A DNA stretch of 24,707 bases from Priapulus caudatus (GCF_000485595.1 NW_014577425.1:145652-170358); one strand, 5' to 3'; shown: positions 1 through 9,149, counted from the first letter of the stretch. Notes: generated by a model from the sequence alone, not told the origin. Translations and numbers: made by a program.

Positions 1-190
<190 letters not shown>

Positions 191-368
191 GCTCATCGCA
201 CGTCGCTCTCGTTTTTCCAAAATAACAACCCTCGCGTCACGTGTCACGTCGTGCTGCCATGATGGTTTCGAGAGATAATTAGTCTCATTAGCAGATAGCT
301 GCTCTCTGCACACAAGCTAGAGACTAGCATGTGCACCATTTATAATACCGAGTATTTTTTGAAAATAA

Positions 369-776
369 GGAACTAGGAACTAGGAACTAGGAACTAGGAA
401 CTAGGAACTAGGAACTAGGAACTAGGAACTAGGAACTAGGAACTAGGAACTAGGAACTAGGAACTAGGAACTAGGAACTAGGAACTAGGAACTAGGAACT
501 AGGAACTAGGAACTAGGATCTAGGAACTAGGAACTAGGAACTAGGAACTAGGAACTAGTAACTAGGAACTAGGAACTAGGAACTAGGATCTAGGAACTAG
601 GAACTAGGAACTAGGAACTAGGAACTAGTAACTAGGAACTAGGAACTATGAACTAGGATCTAAGAACTAGGAACTAGGAACTAGGAACTAGGATCTAGGA
701 ACTAGGAACTAGGAACTAGGAACTAGGAACTAGGATCTAGGAACTAGGAACTAGGAACTAGGAACTAGGAACTAGT
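369..776. repeat. GGAACTA heptamer satellite with 70-bp higher-order period
   Basis: About 58 tandem copies of the 7-bp unit GGAACTA. Variant units GGATCTA begin at about 516, 586, 656, 691 and 733, and variant GTAACTA units occur at about 558 and 628. The first three GGATCTA variants and both GTAACTA variants are exactly 70 bp (ten units) apart, so part of the array was amplified as a ten-unit block. Later GGATCTA spacings are 35 and 42 bp, still multiples of seven. Nearly all units keep the CTAG tetranucleotide at the junction. The flanks at 190-368 and after 777 are ordinary sequence. Confidence 0.95.
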
Positions 777-1420
777 AAGTAACTTCACGCACATCATTAT
801 GGCTCTATTTTCGCTTCTAGGCATCAGCCGCAGGCTAAGATTTGTAAACCTCGATATGAAAAGGAGGAAATCATTTAGTCGTGCCGCTATAGGTGTATAC
901 CGATGTAGAGGAAATTATTAGCAGCGTCTTGAATCATCCGCAGATAAAAAAAATGCAGCCGAATTGAGACCAACCAAATGAAATTTTCATTGTCAATTGT
1001 ATTATAGCCTGCCCAAAAGGCAGATATAAAAACCGGATATTTTTTTAGGGAGGACTGCGATGAATAACCTATAATATGCGAAGCTATAAATACGCGGAAT
1101 TATTCACATTATTTTGAGATTCGCTGACAGACTGAATGTTGATGATGTACATGAATACATCCATGCATGATGACCTATCACTAAACCAGATGCTTATCCT
1201 GTAATACGCGTGACCCATAATATGCGATTATGCATGAGCGAAAACGATGAATGGCAGCAGAGATGCCTGCCATGTAAATATGTATAACACGTCTTCAGTG
1301 TGTTGCCTCATGCAGCTAGACGGCCCAGCTTGTCATGCAGTCATCGGAGCTGTACGTGAGACGTACGAGACAAAACGCGGGCAAAATGGAATCCCATCTC
1401 ATCGTGCGCATGCGTCATAT

Positions 1421-1514
1421 TATCAGGAGTGAATAATAATAGATCTATTATAAGATATTATTAGATATTATTATCTATTATATATTATAGATCTGTTATT
1501 ATTCACTTCTGATA
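1421..1514. repeat. 28-bp inverted repeat, hairpin or MITE-like
   Basis: The left arm at 1421-1448 and the reverse complement of the right arm at 1487-1514 agree at 26 of 28 positions. Both arms carry GTGAATAATAA followed by AGATCTAT. The 38-bp loop is AT-only apart from a few bases and is itself partly self-complementary. A related half-arm, CAGGAGTGAACAATAATA at 11306, matches the left arm at 21 of 23 bases, so the sequence recurs in this genome. Confidence 0.8.
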
Positions 1515-1590
1515 TTATCACAGTCGCTAGACTGTTTGCCTGATTGAAAGCCGGAAAATAATTCACGCCTAGTAAACTGGACATATCTAC

Positions 1591-1600
1591 ATGACGTCAT
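1591..1600. promoter_or_regulatory. CRE-like palindrome ATGACGTCAT
   Basis: A perfect 10-bp palindrome containing TGACGTCA, the consensus for ATF/CREB bZIP factors. No gene start is identified next to it, so function is only a possibility. A short palindrome such as this can also occur by chance. Confidence 0.3.
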
Positions 1601-2149
1601 TCTATCATCGATTCATTCTTTATATCCCAATACTCAGAAAACACGAAACCTTATTCCAAAAACTAGCAACAACATTGTGTACAGGGAACACTACTGCAGT
1701 GGTTTACCTCTACGCTCGCCTCTACATATAGGTAATAGAAATGCCGCCACTGTACCTATAGATGCAGTAGTGCGGGTTATAGCGACCGATGATCAATGAA
1801 TCGGCAAAATGGACGGGCTCATTAATAGCTTCTTATAGCTCCTTATAGGTTCATATAGGTCCTCATATGTTCTTATTTTCAAAATAAACACACACGGAAA
1901 CGTTATAGAAAGCTAAATATTAAAAGAAAAAAATTTAAAATTTAAAATTAAATATTAAATATTAAAGGCTCACAATGCGCATCCAAACGCAAATTTCTCC
2001 AGTACTAGACTAGCAAATACTTCGTGGCATGCACAATCACACTACCTTATGACAAAATAAACTCTAGTTCCTCCCATTTCACTGCGCGTTGTCTTATAAA
2101 AGGTATTTGAAAATACCTCCAATGTTGTTCAAATTCTCCGATGTTGTAG

Positions 2150-2293
2150 CACGCACACACACGCACGCACGCACACACACGCGCGCGCGCACGCACGCAC
2201 ACACACACACACGCACGCACGAACGCACATACACACGCACGCACGCACACACACACACACACGCGCATGCACGCACGCACGCACACACACACA
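2150..2293. repeat. CA / GCAC microsatellite
   Basis: Alternating CA and GCAC (CGCACGCA) units with little interruption. All frames on both strands lack stops, giving spurious Thr/His-rich or Cys/Val-rich open frames. It directly abuts the first copy of the 1-kb dispersed repeat, just as the microsatellite at 11718-12118 abuts the second. Confidence 0.95.
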
Positions 2294-2318
2294 AATTCAT
2301 TTTGTAATGTGGGGAGCT

Positions 2319-2328
2319 ATTACGTAAT
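2319..2328. promoter_or_regulatory. PAR-bZIP-like palindrome ATTACGTAAT
   Basis: A perfect 10-bp palindrome of the type bound by PAR-bZIP and C/EBP-like factors. It is preserved unchanged in copy 2 of the repeat at 12149-12158, although the surrounding bases carry indels. A second, partial site (ATTACGTAAC) occurs near 2505 in copy 1 but is disrupted in copy 2. Function is inferred only from the motif. Confidence 0.3.
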
Positions 2329-3171
2329 ACCGATTACTTTACTGATCGCAGATGTATAGCAGTAATATAAACGCGTCAACCGTTTGACACTGACCCCTAC
2401 TTGACTGCGTTGAATGTCGATAACCACAGGAATGTGCACTTACCCACCAATTTAAAAAAAAGAAGATAAAAACAAATAACGACATTGTTAATAGGCTCTG
2501 AATAATTACGTAACATTTTCCTTGTTAGAGACCAAATGAATAGCGTGCGTGTTTTAGTATAGTGATGCTGAAAGTTCAACGCTCTTAACAATTCTTTTCT
2601 TCATCTTAAACCACGAAAAAACAAGCGTATATATGACTGGATAGTACGTGTGCAGTCTGACGGCACTTATCTAACGTTATATCAGTGCCTCTAAAAATAA
2701 CGAGCACATAATCATCGGTACCAACTTACTCTTAGAAATTATATACCAGATGGGCTCTATAATTATGCTCTCTGTTAGTCTCACTTTTCACTTTTCAATT
2801 CACTTACTAAGACGAAATAAGGGGATCTTCTAACTGAAGTAATATATACGCGGGGTTTATGACAGTAGCAGCCGACGATGATTCTGGGCATATGGAAATC
2901 CGTTATGGGAAACTATCGTCAAACCCATACGCCATCACAAGTCTAGCATCTCTCGTGTATGCCCGTAAAGTTCTGCAACTTACCAAACGGCTTTAACGCG
3001 AACGTAACGCACGTTGCTTGCGAAAATTACCTTGAATTTCTGCTGTTCGGTTTGTCAGTCGATGATTCAACAGTTATATTCTGCGGTGTGAAACACAGGC
3101 TGACGCTGTGATTTCGAGTGCCCACTCTCGGCCGCTTAAAACGAGTTAGCGACTCGTGTCAGTTAGTATTA

Positions 3172-3184
3172 ATATATAAATATT
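3172..3184 (+). promoter_or_regulatory. TATA-like box before the short repeat-borne open frame
   Basis: The AT-rich stretch ATATATAAATATT lies about 25-35 bp upstream of the ATG at 3207, followed by an initiator-like CCATACTCATTTAG. The arrangement TATA, initiator, ATG is largely retained in copy 2 (near 12995-13036), although copy 2 reads AATAATAAATATT, so the TATA core itself is degraded there. Confidence 0.3.
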
Positions 3185-3206
3185 ATAATAGCCATACTCA
3201 TTTAGT

Positions 3207-3335
3207 ATGCCCGGGGTCGTTGCGCATGCATGGCTCGTGGATGTATTAAAAGTTCACAACGAAATAATGAGCAAAGCTGGAGTAAACGGCTCGACCAACG
3301 AGCAAGCGATTACTGTGACTTGCCTCGTCATTTGA
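3207..3335 (+). CDS. Short open frame (42 aa) in dispersed repeat copy 1, unknown
   Basis: An ATG at 3207 opens a 42-residue frame ending in TGA at 3333-3335. Residues from about 12 on (DVLKVHNEIMSKAGVNG) are identical to those of the equivalent frame in copy 2, which starts at 13036. Between the ATG and that block the two copies have compensating indels, so the first ten or so residues differ while the downstream frame is kept. The repeat homology stops at CAACGAGCAA, and copy 1 then runs into unrelated residues and a stop. I do not recognise the peptide. It may be a duplicated first exon whose splice donor was lost, or a chance frame. Confidence 0.3.
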   Translation: MPGVVAHAWLVDVLKVHNEIMSKAGVNGSTNEQAITVTCLVI

Positions 3336-3462
3336 TAAGAAATGGAAATTTTATAAAACAATTTTTGAAAAGAAAACGTTTTGCTTTCGATTAGCGACAT
3401 TTTGATGACGGCATTATGATTGTTCTGTGCCGAACGATCGCTGCGCTAGCCATGAAACGCAC

Positions 3463-3556
3463 CTGGAAATTTGTTCACTTTCCCCTCTTTGATATATGGG
3501 TTGTCCGTGAATGAGCTGCCATGCCAGTAGATGTCGCTGTTGTCGCCCTGCGGAAC
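3463..3556 (-). CDS. TTLL11: TTLL11-like exon 2
   Basis: The acceptor is TTGGTATAG|GTTCCG at 3557/3556 and the donor is TTTCCAG|GTGCGT at 3463/3462. The exon encodes 31 residues plus one base, with the conserved strings GDNSDIYWHGSSF and EGKVNKFP; the split last codon would give Gly, matching the family's NKFPG. It is too short to show up as a stand-alone open frame. It lies about 160 bp from the right edge of dispersed-repeat copy 1, so that repeat sits in the next intron, or at the point where the gene was broken. Confidence 0.85.
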
Positions 3557-4565
3557 CTATACCAATAATCGAACGATATTGATTACGTGAGCGAAAAAAT
3601 CATTTAAGCATCGCGAGTATAACAGAAATTGTTACAAAGTGCGAACACCCGAAAGTTTACGACGTACAGAGAATAAATTAGATGTCACCTCCAAGCGTCT
3701 CAACGCTGTGCTTAATTGAATACGTTGAACCTATATTCGTCTCCGGCGATTGATCTGTGAATGCAGGCTGCGCGTCGTAATAGCGTCGCGCCCTACTTTG
3801 GCACGCGGCGCCTCTGATGCTCTAATTGCTTTACAGCGACGGACCGACGGACACCGATTATTCTGCAGCCATTTCGTACCGATTACGGCAGCATGCGAGA
3901 ACAGGTTACACAATATAGCTGCTGCTGCAAACATTCAAATGCCACGCTAGCTCGAGTTCGCGTTTATGTTTGCAGACGAAAAACATTCGTATGGTCGCGT
4001 GCACCTAAACAAATACGGCTGTTTAAACTCGGGGTACCAGGGTATCACCGTGAACCGACGGTGAGAGACAGGCGCGTTGTACCTGTGGTTGTACGAAGCT
4101 CAATAAAGCAGGTAACGCTGCGTTTCAAACGAATCGAGAGAGGTTAGTTACAATGATGATGATGATGATGATGAAGATGATGATGAAGATAATGATGTTG
4201 ATGATGATGATGATAACAATAATAGTAACTAATACTAATAAAGGTAATGCTAACAATTTACTCCCAAATAGCGTAGCTCTGTGCTTGCCGTAACAGGCTC
4301 GGCGCAACTACATGCATGCGCATGCCCCGTACAAACTACTAGTTACCTCAATCATGTTCAGTTCCTTAATCACATCTCTAACGACATCGACGTTTGTTCG
4401 TGCCTTCGACACGTCCACGCGCACCCGCGATAGTTCCAGCGGTCGGTACGCGCGTGACGGGCTTGCGTCGTAGTGGCGTCGGTGACGCTGACGGTCGTAC
4501 GACGCAGACGAGTTGACAAGCGGAAGCTGTAACGTTCGCTGTGGCGTTGGCTCCATTAAAATCAT
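3463..4565 (-). CDS. TTLL11: TTLL11-like tubulin polyglutamylase, 5' part (two exons)
   Basis: Two exons join in frame: 4565-4347 (73 codons, phase 0) and 3556-3463 (31 codons plus one base), separated by a 790-bp GT-AG intron. The product contains VDVSKARTNVDVV and, across the junction, DIYWHGSSF and KVNKFPG. These correspond to the region just ahead of the ATP-grasp catalytic core in TTLL11, where the human protein has a DTSKART block followed by DIYWHG and VNKFPG. The TTLL family ligates glutamate to tubulin tails, and mammalian TTLL11 is known as a chain-elongating polyglutamylase acting on ciliary and spindle microtubules. No catalytic residues fall within the part seen. The next exon, expected to start with a GM.E..RK-like block, was not found between 1 and 3462, so the gene continues beyond the window edge or is broken. 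Other TTLL paralogues are less likely because the KART block and DIYWHG pairing is typical of TTLL11. Confidence 0.82.
3557..4346 (-). other. Intron 1 of the TTLL11-like gene, with GAT repeat
   Basis: This interval is bounded by GTAACT (donor) and TATAG (acceptor) on the minus strand. It carries a GATGAT/GATGAA trinucleotide run at about 4153-4218. Open frames of 60-84 codons on both strands (3731-4147) show no domain and are explained by moderate GC content, so I leave them out. Confidence 0.7.
4347..4565 (-). CDS. TTLL11: TTLL11-like exon 1
   Basis: The start is ATG at 4565-4563, with an in-frame TAG six codons upstream (4583-4581). A second in-frame ATG three codons in (4556) could also serve. 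Residues 1-45 are low in conservation and rich in Arg, Ser and His (PSRAYRPLELSRVR at its end). Residues from about 48 hold the family block VDVSKARTNVDVVRDVIKEL. The exon closes after ...NMIE at a GAG|GTAACT donor in phase 0. The open frame reads 12 codons past the donor, but those residues have no counterpart in the family. Human TTLL11 has a longer N-terminal extension, so an upstream exon cannot be fully excluded. Confidence 0.8.
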
Positions 4566-4700
4566 CGTCGTTGTCGCGATCTAGCTAGTAGCACGTGGTT
4601 ACACAGTTACGTCGTCGTCATACGGTGTGACCGTCACCGCAGCGTCGTGAGTATGGCTCCCAGGATGATGAGCTGCTTGTTATAGAGTGTGCAGTGGCAG
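4566..4700 (-). promoter_or_regulatory. Candidate promoter of the TTLL11-like gene
   Basis: Reading on the minus strand toward the ATG at 4565 there is a TATA-like CTCTATAAC (about 4689-4681), a palindromic GTGACGGTCAC (about 4625-4635) and an E-box CACGTG (4592-4597). The interval then passes into the CA/GC-rich repeat further upstream. The evidence is position and short motifs only. Confidence 0.25.
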
Positions 4701-4799
4701 CGCGCGCGTGCTGCACGAGGGAATCAGCAGCCTCACCTGAACGCGCGCGGGAGGAGGGAGGCGGCAGGGAAGATCAATGCGAGCTTCTATACGTCGCAA

Positions 4800-5890
4800 G
4801 CGGCGAGCACTGCGCACGCAAGCACACACACATCCACACGTACACACACACACACACACACACTCATCCACACGTACACACACGCGCACGCAAGCACACA
4901 CACGCATCCACACGTACACACACGCGCACGCAAGCACACACGCATCCACACGTACACACACGCGCACGCAAGCACACGCGCATCCACGCCGCGCACGCAG
5001 CCCACACCCACCCACGTTCTCTACACGCGCGCGCCGAAGACACTAATCCAGCACAGGTACACACACGCGCATCGCAGCGGCGCTCCACCGTAGGCAGATA
5101 CGCGCACGGCGAAAGACGCACACATTTCACAGTTATCAACATCGGCGCACGAGTTCACATACCATCTCCACGGTACAGCACGGCGACGCCCAGCGACTCA
5201 CACATCCAGTCAGTACAAACAGCCGGCGCAGCTCAAGCACACACACATCCACGACGTACACACACGCGCACGCAACGCCACACGCATCCACAGCGGTGAC
5301 ACACGGAAGCAAGCCACACAACAATCACAGGTACACAGCGCGCGCGCACGGGCAAGCACAGCCGCACGCTCACGTTCAACCGCGCACGAGCACGCACCGG
5401 GCCATCCACAGTACAACGCGACGCAGTCCGCACACGCGATCACCGTTAGGAGGCGACACGCTGTGCACGCCGCCACACGATTCCTACACTTAAACAGCGT
5501 GCGAGCAACGCGCATCCGAGGTACACCACACGTAACACACACGCTGTCTCGCAATGTATCGGCACCGCGCACTTTCGCGACACACGCAAAGCGCGGGCAG
5601 GGTGGCGCCTGCGCCGCACGCGCACAGCCACGCGCAGGAGACCGGGGGAATACCAGGGCGCGCATTCCATAGTTCGTACGTGCGCGCTACGCGCATACGC
5701 AGAAAGAGTGCGCGCACACGCGACAGCCGCACCACCCACTCACACACATCACACACATCAACACACCGCACACAGAGATGAGAGGAGGACACCGCGAGCG
5801 CGCGCGTGCGCGCGCAAATGCACACAAACGCACACATGTACACCCATGCGCAAACAAACGCGCGCACACACGCACGTACACTCACTGTCA
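4800..5890. repeat. CA/GC-rich degenerate microsatellite block
   Basis: It begins as nearly pure CA with a repeated 30-40-bp phrase combining CATCCACACGTACACACA and GCGCACGCAAGCACAC (4800-4985). It then degrades into GC-richer sequence still rich in CAC, CGC and ACG. Every frame is open for long stretches, giving Thr/His/Arg-rich or Cys/Val/Arg-rich translations with no domain. The length and compositional drift suggest an old microsatellite, or several fused arrays. Confidence 0.85.
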
Positions 5891-5943
5891 CGCATTATAC
5901 CGGAGCTCTAGAGTCGGCAAACTATGGCAGAATGTACGCCTGG

Positions 5944-6038
5944 TGACGTCACGCACGAAGAACATATCACTGTCAGCAATTACGGATGAAAAATAAAGGA
6001 CTAGCGAAGGATGTTGGTTTGTGTATTACGTCACGTAA
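5944..6038. promoter_or_regulatory. Pair of CRE/bZIP-type palindromes
   Basis: TGACGTCA lies at 5944-5951, and TTACGTCACGTAA, a near-perfect 13-bp palindrome, lies at 6026-6038. The two sites are about 80 bp apart in ordinary sequence between the CA block and the MITE-like element. No transcription unit is identified beside them. Confidence 0.3.
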
Positions 6039-6373
6039 AGAGCCAAGGTATCGTTATTCAACATGTAAAGTCCTAGCAGAGAGCTCTCCCCACATGAGCC
6101 TTCTTCCCCTCTAGATTCAACTACAGTGTGTGTACGATACCATTATTGTAAAGATTACAGCCATATACGCATGTGACACACGAGAGTGCCTCTTATATTC
6201 TCCAATATTTTCTGACACATTACTCACGCGTGAATCCTTCCGCATGCCACGTAGCACAGTAGACGCGAGCGCTATAGGCGTGTCAACATGTGACGCATGC
6301 TGCAGCAGCAACCCTGCATGCGACAGCCATCAGTTATAAGCCGCGTTCACACGTAGCAAGAAATCCGGTATTT

Positions 6374-6529
6374 AGCGTTCAGACGAGGCAAAATGCGCGG
6401 TCCAAGAAATACGGTATCTAAACAGATCCGGTATTTGATGTAAATACGCGGCTTCCCAGATCCTGAATAATTTGCCGTGCTTGAGAAATACCGGATCTCT
6501 TGGACCGCGCATTTCCTCGTGTGAATGCT
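6374..6529. repeat. Nested inverted repeat inside the MITE-like element
   Basis: About 45 bp at 6374-6421 pair with about 47 bp at 6483-6529. Both contain (in one sense) GCGTTCA.ACGAGG, then ATGCGCGGTCCAAGA, then a TCCGGTATT or TACGGTATC block. The mismatches are a few substitutions and small gaps. This looks like an older, complete small foldback now embedded in the larger one. Confidence 0.7.
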
Positions 6530-6561
6530 AAAATACAGGATTTCTGAAGCCGCGTATTTTA

Positions 6562-6627
6562 TAGACTGGTCCGCGCTCGACAGTTCCAGTGTAACGCGAG
6601 TGGAACTGTCGAGCGCGGACCAGTCTA
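6562..6627. repeat. Perfect 27-bp stem hairpin
   Basis: The arm 6562-6588 (starting TAGACTGGTCCGCGCTCG) is exactly complementary to 6601-6627, with a 12-base loop GTGTAACGCGAG. No mismatch occurs across 27 pairs, although other parts of the element are diverged. Both arms are flanked by a CGTATTTTAT-like phrase. Transcribed, it would form a strong stem of precursor-microRNA size, but no evidence of processing is visible. Confidence 0.9.
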
Positions 6628-6706
6628 CGTATTTTATCGGCAGTTGGTGCGCATTGCATTGTTTATTTCGCATTGTTCGCTTGATTGTTTAAAGCAGCCC
6701 GCAGCT

Positions 6707-6882
6707 CGCAAATACCGTATTTCTGGAGCCGCGAATCAGCGTGTGAACGCTCGGCCGCGTATTTGTCTCAGATTCGGTATTTCGCAAATACCGTATTTCT
6801 GGAGCCGCGAATCAGCGTGTGAACGCTCGGCCGCGTATTTGTCTCAGATTCGGTATTTCGCAAATACCGTATTTCATAAATA
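6707..6882. repeat. 76-bp tandem duplication
   Basis: The unit starting CGCAAATACCGTATTTC at 6707 is repeated identically at 6783 and begins again at 6859 before diverging. Each unit holds one inverted terminal-motif copy and a CCGCGTATTTG block. Near identity implies a recent duplication, or an assembly stutter. Confidence 0.9.
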
Positions 6883-6977
6883 CGAGGTCGCGTGTAAACG
6901 AGGCTATATACTCAAAATAAATTTCAAAATAAAAAAGCAAAAAAAAAAAAAAATATTAAAATAAAATACTCAAAATA

Positions 6978-7189
6978 AATCTCGAATATCAAGCACTTTC
7001 GCAATTAGCGTTGCTTTGTAGCTAAATTAGGAATAATAAAATTAATGCATAATTAATAACATTAATTAAATTAATAAAATTAATACATAATTAATAACAT
7101 TAATTAAATTAATTAAATTAATTAAGATTAATTAAATCTCGAATATCAAGCACTTTCTGCGATTAGCATTGCTCTGTATCTAAATTAGA
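6978..7189. repeat. ~52-bp direct repeats flanking an ATTAA-rich tract
   Basis: A block beginning ATCTCGAATATCAAGCACTT and ending GCTAAATTAG or TCTAAATTAG occurs at about 6978-7029 and again at about 7136-7188, with only a few differences. Between them lies a tract of ATTAATTAA built from a roughly 41-bp tandem phrase (TAATACATAATTAATAACAT). It resembles a duplicated short sequence separated by slippage-expanded AT DNA. Confidence 0.75.
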
Positions 7190-7430
7190 TAGTTACAATT
7201 ATCTAATATACTATCAACTATCTACTTATAGTCTTACGCTACAATCACGATGATGCACACGCCACATTCAACCCCCGGATTCAACCAGTAAACTTTGATT
7301 GACGAAATTCTCAAAACAAACGAAGATATTATCGTGGAACCCCGTATAACCTGACGAGCATGCGAATATCTAACGAATGACGCATGAACCGCCACAGTGC
7401 AGCGCGCGTCTGTCCGCCACAACGTATGTA

Positions 7431-7459
7431 TATATTATATAGGTATATATATATATATA

Positions 7460-7498
<39 letters not shown>

Positions 7499-7500
7499 TA
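7431..7500. repeat. (TA)n microsatellite
   Basis: TA dinucleotides with sparse C or G interruptions. Nothing else is supported between 7190 and 7746; the open frame at 7234-7422 (minus) shows no domain. Confidence 0.9.
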
Positions 7501-7746
7501 CCGTCGCTTTCAACCCGTACTAATCATATAGTTGGTCAGATTAATTCCGCGGAGATACACTGGATTGCAGATATGGTCAGCGGCCATGCACTATGACGCA
7601 CGGAAAGCATGGCATTTCAGGTATCCAAGTGTATCGTCGTAATTGTCGTGAATGTGAGTGAATATAGCAAGAGGTGAGAAACGTGAGAACACAGTCCCGT
7701 GATTAGCTAGTGACTCGGAATCAATGAGGGTCGCAATCCTCGACGG

Positions 7747-8719
7747 TAATGTGACACACAACACCCGCACGCACGACACACGCCAGCGCACGGCACGCAC
7801 GACACGCGCACGGACACAAACACACACAAAAACACACACACACTCACTCACACACACGCCGTACACACGCGCACGCACACACGTCACACACGCGCACGCA
7901 ACACACACACGCGTTACGCACGCACACAGGCACACACGCGCACACTACACACAACCGCACAGCACACCACACGTACGCACGCGAACCACATCCCACGCGC
8001 ACGCACACACGCACACACACAGCGCCACAGCACAGCAGCACACGCAACCAACGCCACGCACACACACAACGCGGCACGCACACACGGTGTGCCAGCATCT
8101 GTGGCCCGCGCTCCGCCACGCAACGCACGCACACACACGCGCACTAGGCACAACACAGCGGCGCGCGACGAACGCACGCACACATACCGACCGCCAACGC
8201 ACCAGCGCACACCAACGCGCAACGCACACACACACGCGCACAACACACACGCACGCACCACAACACGCACGCCACGCAACCCGCACTCTCACCACGCCGC
8301 ACACACGACACATGCGCACACACACACGCGCGCACCGCACAAAAACACGTACGCACGCGACCACACAATCACGCGCACGACACCACACCGCGCACGCACA
8401 CACGCGCAGACGCGGCACGCTGGCACATCCACGCGCCGCACGACGGCGCGTCCACACACACACAAAACACACCGACACTCCACTCACACACAACGTCCGC
8501 GCACTCACGGCGCACGCACACACCGCACGCGCTCGCCACACACGCGCACCGCACGCAACACACGCGCTGACGCCACGCACACAGCCGCGCCACGCACACA
8601 ACACACGTACGCCAGCGCGAGCACACACCACGTACGCACGCGCTGCACACACTCACGCACACCACACCCAACACAGCTCACTCACACACTACGCGAAACG
8701 CCACAGGCACACATTGCAC

Positions 8720-8751
<32 letters not shown>

Positions 8752-8852
8752 ACAGCCACCACCACAAACATGCACAACAAGCACACAGCCACAGCACAGC
8801 ACACACCACACACACACAACCACACGCACACACACACAGACACCCACCGCCG
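7747..8852. repeat. 1.1-kb CA-rich degenerate microsatellite
   Basis: This is dominated by CACACA, CGCACG and ACACGC, with pure (CA)12-type runs near 8727-8750. It gives a 406-codon plus-strand open frame rich in Thr, His and Arg, and overlapping Cys/Val/Arg-rich minus frames. None shows domain structure, and all arise because CA/CG repeats contain no stop codons. I do not call any of these as genes. Confidence 0.93.
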
Positions 8853-9149
8853 GTAAGGTCAGGCAAATTTTCCCTCCGGCCGATCTTATGCACCAAAATG
8901 ACGGTCGCGCAAGAGGAGAGAAGATCGATTCACACCTCAGATAACAGAATTAGGAAAATGACGTGCAAATAGTAACCACGTCAAGTAGCAAAAAACTGTG
9001 AAATGCTTCGTTGATGAAGTATTCAGCTGTTTCTACTACGGCATCGTAAGAGTACAAATAATCTAAGCTAAACTAATAACAAGTCTGATATATCAATATA
9101 CCGTATACACAAGCTAGGTTGAATTAACACATTTTCAACGTCCGAAGAC

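Larger units (their letters stand above)
777..2149. other. Gene-free stretch upstream of the first CA microsatellite
   Basis: No frame in this stretch shows a recognisable domain or a convincing exon. The longest open frame (1247-1432, plus, 61 codons) has no family resemblance. The stretch holds a strong inverted repeat (1421-1514), a CRE-like palindrome (1591-1600), a weaker inverted repeat pairing CACTACTGCA at about 1689 with TGCAGTAGTG at about 1764, and a short degenerate tandem of a TCCTTATAGG-like unit near 1825-1875. Further exons of the minus-strand TTLL11-like gene would be expected on this side, but I could not find the next conserved block here. Confidence 0.6.
2293..3305 (+). 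repeat. 1-kb dispersed repeat, copy 1
   Basis: This segment reappears at 12119-13134 in the same orientation. Shared landmarks in order are TGTGGGGAGCTATTACGTAAT, GTTCAACGCTCT, CCAGATGGGCTCTATAATTA, the ACGCACGTTGCTTGC block and the final AAAGCTGGAGTAAACGGC block. Copies differ by scattered one- or two-base insertions and deletions plus some substitutions, and their ends coincide sharply: CA microsatellite on the left, CAACGAGCAA on the right. To the right, copy 1 enters unique DNA next to a TTLL11-like exon, whereas copy 2 enters a 23-bp minisatellite. I see no terminal repeats or transposase. It could be a transposon fragment or a segmental duplication of a gene's promoter and first exon. 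Confidence 0.9.
6339..6905. mobile_element. Compound MITE-like non-autonomous DNA element
   Basis: The terminal inverted repeats are AGCCGCGTTCACACG at 6339-6353 and, inverted, CGTGTAAACGAGGCT at 6891-6905, matching at 13 of 15 positions. The flanks both show TATA (TTATA before, ATATA after), a candidate target duplication that is ambiguous by one base. Inside, the terminal motif recurs at 6374-6385 and, inverted, at 6518-6529, 6739-6751 and 6815-6827. The motif AAATACCG(T/G)A..., or its complement, recurs many times. There is no transposase. Two further inverted-repeat pairs and a 76-bp tandem duplication lie inside (separate entries). The superfamily is not certain from the termini alone. 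Confidence 0.75.

Noticed and set aside
7724-8944. 406-codon plus-strand open frame
   Set aside because: It is a translation of CA/CG-rich microsatellite (Thr-His-Thr-His and Arg-rich) with equally open frames on the other strand and no domain.
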